Program-made: the position numbers and the translations under genes
The notes under the pieces: generated by a model
What the model saw: the letters and a program-made list of their open reading frames with translations, nothing else
Databases searched by the model: none
Told to the model about the DNA's origin: nothing
Shown: positions 24,965-33,165 of the stretch, one piece after another
Layout of the letters: every line of letters begins with the position of its first letter
Position numbering within the stretch: position 1 is the stretch's first letter
Assembly: GCF_001889005.1 (NCBI RefSeq)
Contig: NZ_CP018153.1
Coordinates: 2,390,501-2,454,500, forward strand
DNA length: 64,000 nt
Reading direction: 5' to 3'
Source: Christiangramia salexigens
GTDB lineage: Bacteria; Bacteroidota; Bacteroidia; Flavobacteriales; Flavobacteriaceae

Positions 24965-27076
24965 TTACTTCAATAATTGAAAAGCTATTAAGGCTACAAC
25001 ATAAGCAAACCCGCTCATTACCACCAATTGTAGCATTGGCCATTTCCAGGTATTGGTTTCACGTTTTACTATTGCCAGAGTACTCATACACTGCATCGCA
25101 AAAGCATAGAATAATAGCAAACTCACACCACTGGCAAAAGTGAATAAGGGCCCTCCCAGTACGGGATTGGTTTCTGCTGCCATTCGGTTCTTTATGGTTT
25201 CTTCCTGATCACTTCCAACGCTGTAAATAGTAGCAAGAGTCCCAACAAAAACCTCCCTGGCGGCAAAAGAACTAATAATGGCGATGCCTATTTTCCAGTC
25301 GTAACCAAGTGGGGCAACTGCCGGTTCTATACCGCGTCCCATAATTCCTATATAAGAATTCTTTAGCTTATATGATGCGATCTCTTCGTCCAGTTCATCT
25401 TTCGGGATCTGATTTTCTGCACTGTATTGTGAGCTAATAATATCTTCTGCATTATTAAAATCATCTCCAGGGCCATAACTGGCCAGAACCCAGAGAATAA
25501 CCGAAATCGCAAGTATGATCTTCCCGGCTCCGAGTACGAAAGACTTGGTTTTTTCAACCACATTGATCGCTACGTTCTTTATCATTGGCAATTTGTAATT
25601 GGGCATTTCAATTACAAAATAGCTCTTAACATTCGTGCGTAAGACCTTATTAAGGATCCAGGCTGAAAAAATGGCCATTCCAAAGCCTAACAAATAAAGT
25701 ATCATTAAAGTTAATCCCTGAAGATTAAAACCAAGAAAGGCCTTATTAGGGATTACAAGGGCTATAATAATGAGGTAAACAGGTAATCTTGCCGAACAGG
25801 TGGTGAACGGAACTACCAGAATAGTGATAAGTCTTTCTTTCCAGTTTTCTATATTTCGGGTGGCCATTACTGCAGGAATAGCACAGGCTGTTCCGGAAAC
25901 CAGAGGGACTACACTTTTACCGCTAAGTCCAAATCTTCGCATGATCCTGTCCATCAAAAAGACAACCCGGCTCATATAACCGGATTCCTCAAGAATGGAT
26001 ATAAACAGGAACAAAAATGCGATCTGTGGTATGAATATTACGATCCCTCCCAGACCAGGAATGATACCTTCAGAAATTAAATTGGTAAAGGCTCCACCGG
26101 GAAGACTTTCCTTGGTCCATTCGCTTAAGGATGCGAAGGTGGCGTCTATCATGTCCATTGGATAACTTGACCAGCTGTAGATCGCCTGAAATATTAGCAG
26201 CAGTATTCCGAAGAAAATAACATAGCCCCAAACCTGATGGGTTAAAACTCTGTCTAATCTGGATCGCAGATCTGTAGCAGCATTTTTATCTACGGTCATG
26301 CATTCCCTTAAAACGCCATTGATAAACTGATACCTTAAAATCGTTTCTTTTTGCTGAAGCCTTTTCAGGTCGCTGTGTGATTTTGTATGAAAATCTGAAT
26401 TACTCGTAATAGAGCTACGGTTAATGTTTCCAAAATTTACGTCCTGAGTAATCACCAGCCATAATTTGTATAGAGACTGATTAGGAAAGGCTTTTCTTAA
26501 TCTTTCGAAATATTCTGGATCCATTACCGATGCATTTAAGCATGGTTCTACCGAAATACGACGATAATTAAGGATAAGCTCTTTTAGGTAGTCTATACCC
26601 ATTCTTTTCCTCGCGCTTATAAGCGCGATCTTCGTATTAAGACGTTCTTCAAGCAATTCAACATCCAGGCTAATTCCTTTTCGGTCCATTCTGTCGGCCA
26701 TATTAATAGCGAGAATGGTTGGGATGCCAAGGTCCTTAATCTGCGTGAAAAGTAAGAGGTTCCTTTTCAGGTTCTCAACATCGCTTACAACTACTGCAAC
26801 ATCTGGATAATCTTTATCCTTTTTGTTTAGCAGCAGTTCTATGACTACGTTTTCATCAAATGATGAAGCGTTTAAGCTATAGGTGCCGGGAAGATCTAGG
26901 ATGTGGGCTTTTAATCCCCGTGGTAGTTTGCAAATTCCTTCTTTCTTCTCTACAGTTATTCCAGGGTAGTTACCAACTTTTTGGTTTAAACCTGTTAACT
27001 GATTGAATACTGAAGTTTTACCGGTATTGGGATTTCCAATTAAGGCAACATTAATTTGCTTACCCATATTAGCCAA
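24965..27076 (-). CDS. feoB: Ferrous iron transporter FeoB
   Basis: Imports Fe2+ across the inner membrane. The N-terminal G domain has G1 GNPNTGKT (14-21), G3 LPGTYSL and G4 NMADRMD. It is followed by a helical GDI-like region and two Gate domains with about eight to ten membrane segments (PLVSGTACAIPAVMATR and AAREVFVGTLATIYS are conserved). The 703-residue length is usual. The start overlaps feoA by eight bases. The Met at codon 4 is an alternative start. Confidence 0.97.
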   Translation of the reverse strand: MANMGKQINVALIGNPNTGKTSVFNQLTGLNQKVGNYPGITVEKKEGICKLPRGLKAHILDLPGTYSLNASSFDENVVIELLLNKKDKDYPDVAVVVSDVENLKRNLLLFTQIKDLGIPTILAINMADRMDRKGISLDVELLEERLNTKIALISARKRMGIDYLKELILNYRRISVEPCLNASVMDPEYFERLRKAFPNQSLYKLWLVITQDVNFGNINRSSITSNSDFHTKSHSDLKRLQQKETILRYQFINGVLRECMTVDKNAATDLRSRLDRVLTHQVWGYVIFFGILLLIFQAIYSWSSYPMDMIDATFASLSEWTKESLPGGAFTNLISEGIIPGLGGIVIFIPQIAFLFLFISILEESGYMSRVVFLMDRIMRRFGLSGKSVVPLVSGTACAIPAVMATRNIENWKERLITILVVPFTTCSARLPVYLIIIALVIPNKAFLGFNLQGLTLMILYLLGFGMAIFSAWILNKVLRTNVKSYFVIEMPNYKLPMIKNVAINVVEKTKSFVLGAGKIILAISVILWVLASYGPGDDFNNAEDIISSQYSAENQIPKDELDEEIASYKLKNSYIGIMGRGIEPAVAPLGYDWKIGIAIISSFAAREVFVGTLATIYSVGSDQEETIKNRMAAETNPVLGGPLFTFASGVSLLLFYAFAMQCMSTLAIVKRETNTWKWPMLQLVVMSGFAYVVALIAFQLLK

Positions 27077-27299
27077 TTAAGTCGATTTCTATTAGTAGAG
27101 CCGTTTCTTTTCTAATCGCCAAATGGCTTCCATTGATGTTTAGATACATAGGATCCTGAAAAGGTGCGGTTTGTACAAGCTCTACTTCGTTCCCGGGAAG
27201 ACAACCCATCTCCAGCAGTTTCAATGGAACCACATCTGCAGAGAATTCTTTGATGATTCCCCGCTGACCCCTTTTTAAACTGGCGACTGTTATCTTCAC
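27069..27299 (-). CDS. feoA: Ferrous iron transport protein FeoA
   Basis: A 76-residue SH3-like FeoA protein, cytoplasmic, thought to modulate FeoB. The core KRGQRGIIKEFS, MGCLPGNEVELV and LAIRKETA segments fit the family. It is the first gene of the feoA-feoB-small protein operon. A strong candidate promoter lies 29 bases upstream. Confidence 0.95.
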   Translation of the reverse strand: MKITVASLKRGQRGIIKEFSADVVPLKLLEMGCLPGNEVELVQTAPFQDPMYLNINGSHLAIRKETALLIEIDLIG

Positions 27300-27305
27300 T
27301 TTTTA

Positions 27306-27322
27306 TTTAGATTGATTTTAAA
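27306..27322. promoter_or_regulatory. Possible operator-like repeat upstream of feoA
   Basis: TTTAGATTGATTTTAAA (arms TTTA/TAAA) lies between the predicted feoA transcription start and its ATG. Its left half shares TTTAGA with the better repeat at 23162. This resemblance is weak and could be chance in AT-rich DNA. Confidence 0.2.
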
Positions 27323-27327
27323 CAAGG

Positions 27328-27357
27328 CAAAAGTAATGGAATTTAGAGCAATACAAA
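27328..27357 (-). promoter_or_regulatory. Promoter of the feoAB operon
   Basis: On the minus strand TTTG (27354-27357), an 18-base spacer and TACTTTTG (27328-27335) form a near-perfect Bacteroidetes promoter 29 bases upstream of feoA. Confidence 0.65.
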
Positions 27358-27378
27358 AGTTAAAGAGGGAAAAAGTCT

Positions 27379-28053
27379 TTAATCGCGGTATTCGGCTTTG
27401 AGGACCTTTAGATCGTGAAGGAGATCCTGAATAGCATCTGCCTTTGTACCGTCATAAAAACCTCGTATCTGATTTTTTTTATCAACCAGAACAAAGTTTT
27501 CGGTATGTATCATATCGTAAGGCCCTCCATCTCCGGTAGATTTGGTGGCCAGATAGGATTTTCTTGCAAGTTCGTAGATCTGTTTTTTGTCTCCTGTGAC
27601 AAGATTCCATTTTTCGTCTATAACACCTTTCTCTTTAGCGTATTCCTTTAGAACTGGGACACTATCGGCAACCGGGAATACCGTGTGCGAAAGTAGAAGC
27701 ACATCTTCATCGTCCTTAATCTTTTCCTGGATCTCTATCATATGGTCTGTCATGATAGGGCATATAGTTAAGCAGGTTGTGAAAAAGAAATCAGCGATAT
27801 ATATCTTATCCTTATAATAATCCTGAGTAATGGTATCGCCATTTTGATTAACGAGTTTAAAATCTGCGATCTTATGATATTTTCGAACATATTGAACTGT
27901 GGAATCTACAAGTTCAGAATTCACCATATCAGGTTGGTAGACAGGTAGTCGTTCTTCGGGTTTTAATAAGGTATAAATGCAGTAAATGATAATTACAGAG
28001 AGGATGGATAAAACTATGGCAAAGGTTTTGTAGCGTTCAAAAAACTTGAGCAT
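27379..28053 (-). CDS. SCO1/SenC-family protein
   Basis: A 224-residue membrane-anchored thioredoxin-fold protein. TM anchor at about 12-30; the copper/redox motif CxxxC is TTCLTICPIM (C94 and C98), and the conserved His lies in MIHTENFVLVD. SCO proteins deliver copper to the CuA site of cytochrome oxidase, or act as thiol reductants. I choose ATG 28053, since a candidate -7 element at 28069-28076 lies over the alternative ATG at 28071. Monocistronic by position. Confidence 0.93.
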   Translation of the reverse strand: MLKFFERYKTFAIVLSILSVIIIYCIYTLLKPEERLPVYQPDMVNSELVDSTVQYVRKYHKIADFKLVNQNGDTITQDYYKDKIYIADFFFTTCLTICPIMTDHMIEIQEKIKDDEDVLLLSHTVFPVADSVPVLKEYAKEKGVIDEKWNLVTGDKKQIYELARKSYLATKSTGDGGPYDMIHTENFVLVDKKNQIRGFYDGTKADAIQDLLHDLKVLKAEYRD

Positions 28054-28068
28054 AAGTTTAAATTTCTG

Positions 28069-28076
28069 CAAAGTTA
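28069..28076 (-). promoter_or_regulatory. Candidate -7 element for the SCO gene
   Basis: The minus strand reads TAACTTTG (TAnnTTTG) 15 bases upstream of ATG 28053. The -33 region is poor. Confidence 0.4.
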
Positions 28077-28150
28077 AAGCCTGAGATTCTAATTTTCGAA
28101 TTCTGTAAGTGATATTTTCTTATCGGGACAAATCACTTGAAACTTAAACT

Positions 28151-28180
28151 TTTGTAGGAGCTTATAAAAACTTACTTTTG
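28151..28180 (+). promoter_or_regulatory. Promoter of rseP
   Basis: TTTG (28151-28154), an 18-base spacer and TACTTTTG (28173-28180) match the Bacteroidetes consensus, 26 bases before the ATG at 28207. Confidence 0.6.
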
Positions 28181-28206
28181 TGCGATTTTAAATTTGAAGT
28201 TAGCTG

Positions 28207-29526
28207 ATGGATCCATTTTTAGTAAAAGCCATACAATTAATATTAAGTCTGTCTTTCTTGATCGTTCTACACGAATTAGGTCATTTTATTCCGGCAAAAT
28301 TATTCGGTACACGTGTAGAAAAATTCTTCTTGTTTTTCGACGTAAAGTTCGCATTGTTTAAAAAGAAGATCGGGGATACCGTATATGGTATAGGTTGGTT
28401 GCCTTTAGGAGGTTATGTGAAGATCTCGGGAATGATAGATGAGAGTATGGACAAGGAGCAGATGGCTCAACCTCCGCAGGATTGGGAATTTAGAAGTAAG
28501 CCGGCATGGCAGCGACTTATAATTATGCTAGGTGGTGTTACCGTAAACCTTGTACTTGGTTTTCTTATTTATATGATGATCATGTTCGTTTGGGGAACTG
28601 CTTATGTGGGACCGGAAGAAATGCCAAAAGGTTTTGCAGTGGTAGATTCATTTGAAGAATACGGTTTTCAGGATGGAGATAGGATCCTTGAAGTAGACGG
28701 AAAAGAATTCGAGAACAGTCTGGATATCAATAAACACTTGTTTATGAGAGGTGTTCAGAGCATTACTGTCTTACATCAGGATGGTACAGAAGAAACCATT
28801 TCTGTTCCGGAAGAAATTGGAACAAAAATGTTTAAACAGGGGATCATGCAGCCATTTGTTCCTATAATGGCTCCTGTATTGGATTCTGTGCAACCCGGAC
28901 TTGCAGCCGAAAAGGCTGGACTTAAAAAGGGGGATAAACTAATTTCTTTAAATGATGTGGAAATTGGGTACTGGCATGAACTGGCCCCGGTTTCTGTAGA
29001 GAATAAGAATAATGAGATTGACCTGGTTTATGAGAGAAATGGAGAAATAAAAAGTACCACGATCACTCCTAATGAAGAAGGGAAACTGGGTTTTGTTAAG
29101 AATTATGAATTTGATATAAAGCGTAAGAAATTTGGCCTAGTTCAGAGTATAAGTAAAGGATTTGATTATGGCTATTGGACGCTTAGAGATTATGTGTACC
29201 AGTTTAAATATGTATTCACTAAGAAAGGAGCTACTCAATTAGGTGGGTTTGGTGCAATTGGAGGCTTATTCCCTGATTCCTGGAACTGGTTAGGTTTTTG
29301 GAATACCACGGCCTTACTGTCCATTATCCTTGCGTTCATGAATATTCTTCCAATCCCGGCTCTTGATGGTGGGCATGTAATGTTCCTGCTTTATGAAATG
29401 GTATCGGGAAGAAAACCCAATGATAAATTCATGGAAATTGCCCAGATGGTAGGTTTCTTTCTACTAATTGCACTTGTGCTTTATGCAAATGGAAACGACA
29501 TATATCGCTGGCTATTTGAGGGATAG
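28207..29526 (+). CDS. rseP: Site-2 protease RseP (RIP metalloprotease)
   Basis: An inner-membrane zinc protease that cuts substrates within the membrane, such as anti-sigma factors and remnant signal peptides. The HExxH zinc motif is HELGH at 22-26 in TM1, and the late LDGGH motif supplies the Asp ligand. Between them lie about two PDZ-like regions (roughly 130-290). The 439-residue length is typical. Its own promoter is clear; a tRNA gene follows. Confidence 0.95.
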   Translation: MDPFLVKAIQLILSLSFLIVLHELGHFIPAKLFGTRVEKFFLFFDVKFALFKKKIGDTVYGIGWLPLGGYVKISGMIDESMDKEQMAQPPQDWEFRSKPAWQRLIIMLGGVTVNLVLGFLIYMMIMFVWGTAYVGPEEMPKGFAVVDSFEEYGFQDGDRILEVDGKEFENSLDINKHLFMRGVQSITVLHQDGTEETISVPEEIGTKMFKQGIMQPFVPIMAPVLDSVQPGLAAEKAGLKKGDKLISLNDVEIGYWHELAPVSVENKNNEIDLVYERNGEIKSTTITPNEEGKLGFVKNYEFDIKRKKFGLVQSISKGFDYGYWTLRDYVYQFKYVFTKKGATQLGGFGAIGGLFPDSWNWLGFWNTTALLSIILAFMNILPIPALDGGHVMFLLYEMVSGRKPNDKFMEIAQMVGFFLLIALVLYANGNDIYRWLFEG

Positions 29527-29567
29527 AAAAAACATCAAAAATTTCCTCAAAAAAAATTAAATTTTGT

Positions 29568-29599
29568 TTTGACAGCATTTAAAAATTGATTTATATTTG
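29568..29599 (+). promoter_or_regulatory. Promoter of tRNA-Asn
   Basis: TTTG (29568-29571), a 20-base spacer and TATATTTG (29592-29599) precede the mature tRNA by 23 bases, the standard arrangement for a stable RNA in this phylum. Confidence 0.65.
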
Positions 29600-29622
29600 C
29601 AACCGCTTTCAGAGCAAAACAC

Positions 29623-29696
29623 TCCTCCTTAGCTCAGTTGGTTAGAGCATCTGACTGTTAATCAGAGGGTCCTTGGTTCGAGCCCAAGAGGAGGAG
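29623..29696 (+). tRNA. tRNA-Asn (anticodon GTT)
   Basis: A full 74-base cloverleaf: 7-bp acceptor (29623-29629 with 29689-29695), D arm, anticodon stem around GTT in CTGTTAA, variable loop and a 5-bp T arm (29672-29676 with 29684-29688) enclosing TTCGAGC. The discriminator is G. The 3' CCA is not encoded (CAA follows), so it is added after transcription. Confidence 0.96.
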
Positions 29697-29710
29697 CAAA
29701 AAAAAAACAA

Positions 29711-29740
29711 AACCAGTCTTTAACGAGGCTGGTTTTTTTT
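29711..29740 (+). terminator. Terminator of tRNA-Asn
   Basis: An 8-pair stem with one G-T pair (arms 29711-29718 and 29727-29734, 8-base loop) followed by a run of T, directly after the tRNA. Confidence 0.8.
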
Positions 29741-30030
29741 GTTTTAATGCACTTCTTGCTGAATAAGTTGAAAGATATATTTAAAGCTGGAATACGATTA
29801 AAGCCTTTAATCTCTATTTGGAATGAAACCCTATTAGAAATTATCTTAAAAAAGATGATCTTTTTTATTATCCTTATAGGAGAAATCATTGAATTATAGA
29901 TATATTCTCAAAGTAGAAGGCATATTTTATATATTTTTCATAAAAATGGAAAGTATTAACTTGTAAAGGCAGAGAAATTTAATATGTCTTTTGTTTCTTT
30001 GCGGTTAAGATAAATTCGGCGTAGTAACAA
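29741..30030. other. Intergenic stretch without a supported gene
   Basis: About 290 AT-rich bases between the tRNA terminator and the next reading frame. A 50-codon frame (29747-29899, plus strand) is the only one of any length; it is Leu/Ile rich and has no start signal I trust. A TTG at 29961 and TTTG-containing elements near 29990 may form part of the promoter for the phosphate transporter unit. Confidence 0.4.
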
Positions 30031-30285
30031 ATGGAAATTATTTGTTTGGTATTATTGGCAATGCTTTTTGCAATTAGGTTTATACCAAACCGGCTGCTCG
30101 TTATAAAGCATACTGTGAAGTCTGGTTATCTAAATATCGCCTTAAAATTCAGAATATCCGTTTCTGAAGAAATTAGCATTATAAATTATTTGAATATAAA
30201 TGAAGTCTCGGGGTCTAAATACTCTTCAGACTTTAAAGACTATGGATTTGCTCATATAAATAGTGCAGGTCGTAATTTAAATTAA
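30031..30285 (+). CDS. Small hypothetical protein, doubtful
   Basis: An 84-residue frame with a hydrophobic start (MEIICLVLLAMLFAIRF) resembling a membrane anchor and an unremarkable C-terminus. I recognise no family. It ends 3 bases before the phosphate transporter ATG on the same strand, the spacing seen between co-transcribed genes here, which is the main argument for it. It may equally be the leader of the transporter mRNA. Confidence 0.35.
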   Translation: MEIICLVLLAMLFAIRFIPNRLLVIKHTVKSGYLNIALKFRISVSEEISIINYLNINEVSGSKYSSDFKDYGFAHINSAGRNLN

Positions 30286-30288
30286 ACA

Positions 30289-32532
30289 ATGGAAAATATT
30301 TACTTGTTAATGTTAGTTGCTTTGGTGGTACTTGCCATAGCAGATCTTGTTGTAGGAGTAAGCAATGATGCTGTGAACTTCCTGAATTCGGCGATTGGAT
30401 CCAAAGCCATTTCGTTTAAAACCATTATGATCATAGCCAGTCTGGGAATTTTTATAGGGGCTGTATTTTCAAGTGGAATGATGGAAGTGGCGCGAAAGGG
30501 GATATTTATGCCCGGCCAGTTTTATTTTGATGAAATCATGATCATATTCATGGCCGTGATGATCACCGATATCCTATTACTGGACTTCTTTAATACCTTG
30601 GGAATGCCTACATCGACTACGGTTTCTATCGTATTCGAATTGCTTGGTGCGGCCGTGGTAATGGCGCTTATCAAAATAAGTGCTAATGATGCTCAGACCT
30701 TTGCAAATATGGTAGATTACATTAATACCGAAAAGGCGACTCAGATCATCTCGGGTATTTTTCTATCTGTAGTCATAGCATTTAGTATTGGCGCTCTTGT
30801 GCAATGGCTGTCAAGACTTACGTTCACGTTTGAATATGAAAAAAAAATAAAGAATTTTGGAGCTATTTTTGGCGGTGTTTGTTTAACCGCGATAGGTTAT
30901 TTTATATTTTTTAAAGGCTTAAAGGGGACGCCTTACTACAGCAGTTTTAAGGATATTCTGGAAAGTCAGGTGCTCACTGTGGTAGCTGTTAGTTTTGTCT
31001 TCTGGACCTTGTTTTCCTATCTATTCACAAAGATCTTCAAGCGTAGTATTCTTATCGTGGTAATTGCCATAGGAACCTTTGGTTTGGCGCTTGCTTTTTC
31101 GGGTAACGACCTTGTTAACTTTATTGGGGTGCCAATGGCGGCATACCATTCTTTTGAGGCCTGGACAGCATCCGGGGAGGCTGCTTCAAGCTTCTCTATG
31201 GTTTCCCTGCGCGAAAAAGTACCTGCAGAGCCTGCCTTGTTGTTCATCGCGGGTGGTATTATGGTGCTTACACTTTGGTTTTCAAAGAAAGCGCGTAGCG
31301 TTGCAGAAACAGAGATCGGTCTTTCAAGACAGGGTCATGGTTCAGAGAAATTTAACCCAAATATCTTATCACGGGCTTTAGTATCGGGAAGTACAAAACT
31401 GGTTTCTGCGCTTGGTGCAGTTATACCGGAAAGCACTCAGGAACGAATAAGTAGGAGCTTTGAGAAACCTGAAGATTATTCGGCAACGATGAGTAAGGAA
31501 GAACAACCTGCATTTGATATGATTAGAGCAGCAATAAACCTTACGGTAGCCGGTGTGCTAATCTCTATTGCAACATCTTATAAATTACCTCTTTCTACAA
31601 CCTATGTTACCTTTATGGTAGCCATGGGAACATCTCTTGCAGATAAGGCCTGGGGAAGAGAAAGTGCTGTATACAGAGTAGCAGGTGTGCTTAATGTGAT
31701 TGGAGGCTGGTTCTTTACGGCTTTTAGTGCCTTTGCAGCAGCCGGTATCCTTACTTATATCATTTACTTGGGTAAAGGCCCTGCTATTGCGATCCTGTTG
31801 ATCTTAGCTATTGGACTTCTTGTGAGAAACTATCTTTCTCATAAGAAAAAGTATATGGCTAAAAGTGATACTTCTGGCTTGCGAAAATCAGAAAGCAACA
31901 CCGTTCAGGGGATCATTCAGGAAAGTGCAGATAATATTATTAATGTTGTAACCAGAAGTAATAAGATCTATTCTGATGTTTTTAAAGGTCTGGCTAAACA
32001 GGATAAAGCAGTGCTCAAGAAGAGCAAGAAGGGAATAGATAAATTGGATTCTGAAGTTGAGGAGTTAAGAGATCATATATTCTTTTTCATTAAAAGCCTG
32101 GATGAAACCAGTGTTAGAGGAAGTAGTTTTTATATAACTATCCTGGCTTATTTGACCGATGTTACACAATCTCTGGAATTCATCTCTAAGAAGAGCTATA
32201 AGCACGTAAATAATAACCATAAGCCTTTGCGTTATAGTCAGATCAATGATCTAAAGGAAATTGATAAGCTATTGAGCAGTTTGCTTCAGGAGATCGAAGA
32301 GGTTTTCAGTGAAAGAAGATTCGATAAAATTGAAAGTATCATAGATCATAAGGAACGAATTCTTTCGGTTTTATCTGCTAAGATCGAGAAGCAGGTGGCT
32401 AGAACCAGAACCGAAGAGTCTAGTCCAAAGAACACAACTCTGTATTTTAACCTGCTGTTAGAGACTAAGGATCTTGTAAATGCGATCATGAATCTAATGG
32501 GAGAATACAATTCCAGTTATAGAAAGGTTTAA
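30289..32532 (+). CDS. PiT-family inorganic phosphate transporter with PhoU-like tail
   Basis: Residues 1 to about 530 are a PHO4/PiT transporter with duplicated signature helices: SNDAVNFLNSAIGSK (N-terminal half) and GNDLVNFIGVPMA (C-terminal half), with STTVSIVFELLGAAV and LSTTYVTFMVAMGTSLAD. Residues about 545-747 are soluble and helical, rich in Lys and Glu, resembling PhoU. It imports phosphate with H+ or Na+. The usual separate PhoU-like partner (Pit accessory protein) is thus fused. Length is well above the ~500 of plain PiT proteins. A terminator follows. Confidence 0.93.
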   Translation: MENIYLLMLVALVVLAIADLVVGVSNDAVNFLNSAIGSKAISFKTIMIIASLGIFIGAVFSSGMMEVARKGIFMPGQFYFDEIMIIFMAVMITDILLLDFFNTLGMPTSTTVSIVFELLGAAVVMALIKISANDAQTFANMVDYINTEKATQIISGIFLSVVIAFSIGALVQWLSRLTFTFEYEKKIKNFGAIFGGVCLTAIGYFIFFKGLKGTPYYSSFKDILESQVLTVVAVSFVFWTLFSYLFTKIFKRSILIVVIAIGTFGLALAFSGNDLVNFIGVPMAAYHSFEAWTASGEAASSFSMVSLREKVPAEPALLFIAGGIMVLTLWFSKKARSVAETEIGLSRQGHGSEKFNPNILSRALVSGSTKLVSALGAVIPESTQERISRSFEKPEDYSATMSKEEQPAFDMIRAAINLTVAGVLISIATSYKLPLSTTYVTFMVAMGTSLADKAWGRESAVYRVAGVLNVIGGWFFTAFSAFAAAGILTYIIYLGKGPAIAILLILAIGLLVRNYLSHKKKYMAKSDTSGLRKSESNTVQGIIQESADNIINVVTRSNKIYSDVFKGLAKQDKAVLKKSKKGIDKLDSEVEELRDHIFFFIKSLDETSVRGSSFYITILAYLTDVTQSLEFISKKSYKHVNNNHKPLRYSQINDLKEIDKLLSSLLQEIEEVFSERRFDKIESIIDHKERILSVLSAKIEKQVARTRTEESSPKNTTLYFNLLLETKDLVNAIMNLMGEYNSSYRKV

Positions 32533-32552
32533 TTTTTAATAACTCATTTAAT

Positions 32553-32580
32553 AAGCCGCTTTTTAAAGCGGCTTTTTTTT
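32553..32580 (+). terminator. Terminator of the phosphate transporter gene
   Basis: A stem of about ten pairs with the core AAGCCGCT/AGCGGCTT followed by eight T. The sequence is almost identical to the terminator at 37521. Confidence 0.88.
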
Positions 32581-32614
32581 GCCTTGATTTTTTATTAATT
32601 TCAGGAAAAAAGCA

Positions 32615-33160
32615 ATGTTAATATGGCTTTATAATATTGAAATTGAGGTTGTAAGAGGAGATATAATTGCGCAGAAGGATATTGAGGCTATTGTAAATGC
32701 CGCTAATGCTAATCTATTTCCTGGCGGGGGTGTAGCCGGTGCTATTCATAAAGCAGCCGGAAGCCAATTATACGAAGAGTGCAGGTCTCTTGCTCCAATC
32801 TTGCCCGGGGAAGCAGTAATCACAAGGGCTTTTGACTTGCCAAATAAATTTGTGATCCATTGTCTTGGACCTGTTTATGGAAAAGATAAGCCCGAAGAAG
32901 AATTACTGGCATCATGTTATAGTAATAGCTTCAGACTTTGCGAAGAAAATAAGATCTCATCCATAGCATTTCCGGCTATCTCAACCGGAATTTTTGGATA
33001 CCCTCCCAAGGAGGCGGTAAGTGTTGTTTTCAATACGCTTTTAAAGGAGATCAAGACCCTGAAACATCTCAAAAAGATTAAATTTGTGTTGTTCAGCGAA
33101 AGCGATCTTAGGCTTTACGAAGCAAAGCTTAAAGAAATTGAAGCTGACCGACCAATTTAA
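32615..33160 (+). CDS. Macrodomain protein (ADP-ribose binding or hydrolysing)
   Basis: A single macrodomain of 181 residues. Seen are the ADP-ribose-binding segment IEAIVNAANANLFPGGGVAGAIHKAAG (described in parts: IVNAANANL, GGGVAGAIHKAAG), VIHCLGPVYG and the loop AFPAISTGIFGYPPKEA. Such domains remove ADP-ribose or hydrolyse O-acetyl-ADP-ribose. The start at 32615 leaves a few residues before the family's usual first strand. It precedes two NAD-salvage genes by 5 bases, so a role in recycling ADP-ribose alongside NAD synthesis is plausible. Confidence 0.93.
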   Translation: MLIWLYNIEIEVVRGDIIAQKDIEAIVNAANANLFPGGGVAGAIHKAAGSQLYEECRSLAPILPGEAVITRAFDLPNKFVIHCLGPVYGKDKPEEELLASCYSNSFRLCEENKISSIAFPAISTGIFGYPPKEAVSVVFNTLLKEIKTLKHLKKIKFVLFSESDLRLYEAKLKEIEADRPI

Positions 33161-33165
33161 ATTAC

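Noticed and set aside
29662..29889. Minus-strand frame of 75 codons ending in PPLGLEPRTL
   Set aside because: This is the well-known antisense artefact of a tRNA gene (here tRNA-Asn); it overlaps the tRNA and its terminator.
29747..29899. 50-codon plus-strand frame (MHFLLNKLKD...)
   Set aside because: No promoter or family, hydrophobic run typical of AT-rich random sequence, directly after the tRNA terminator.
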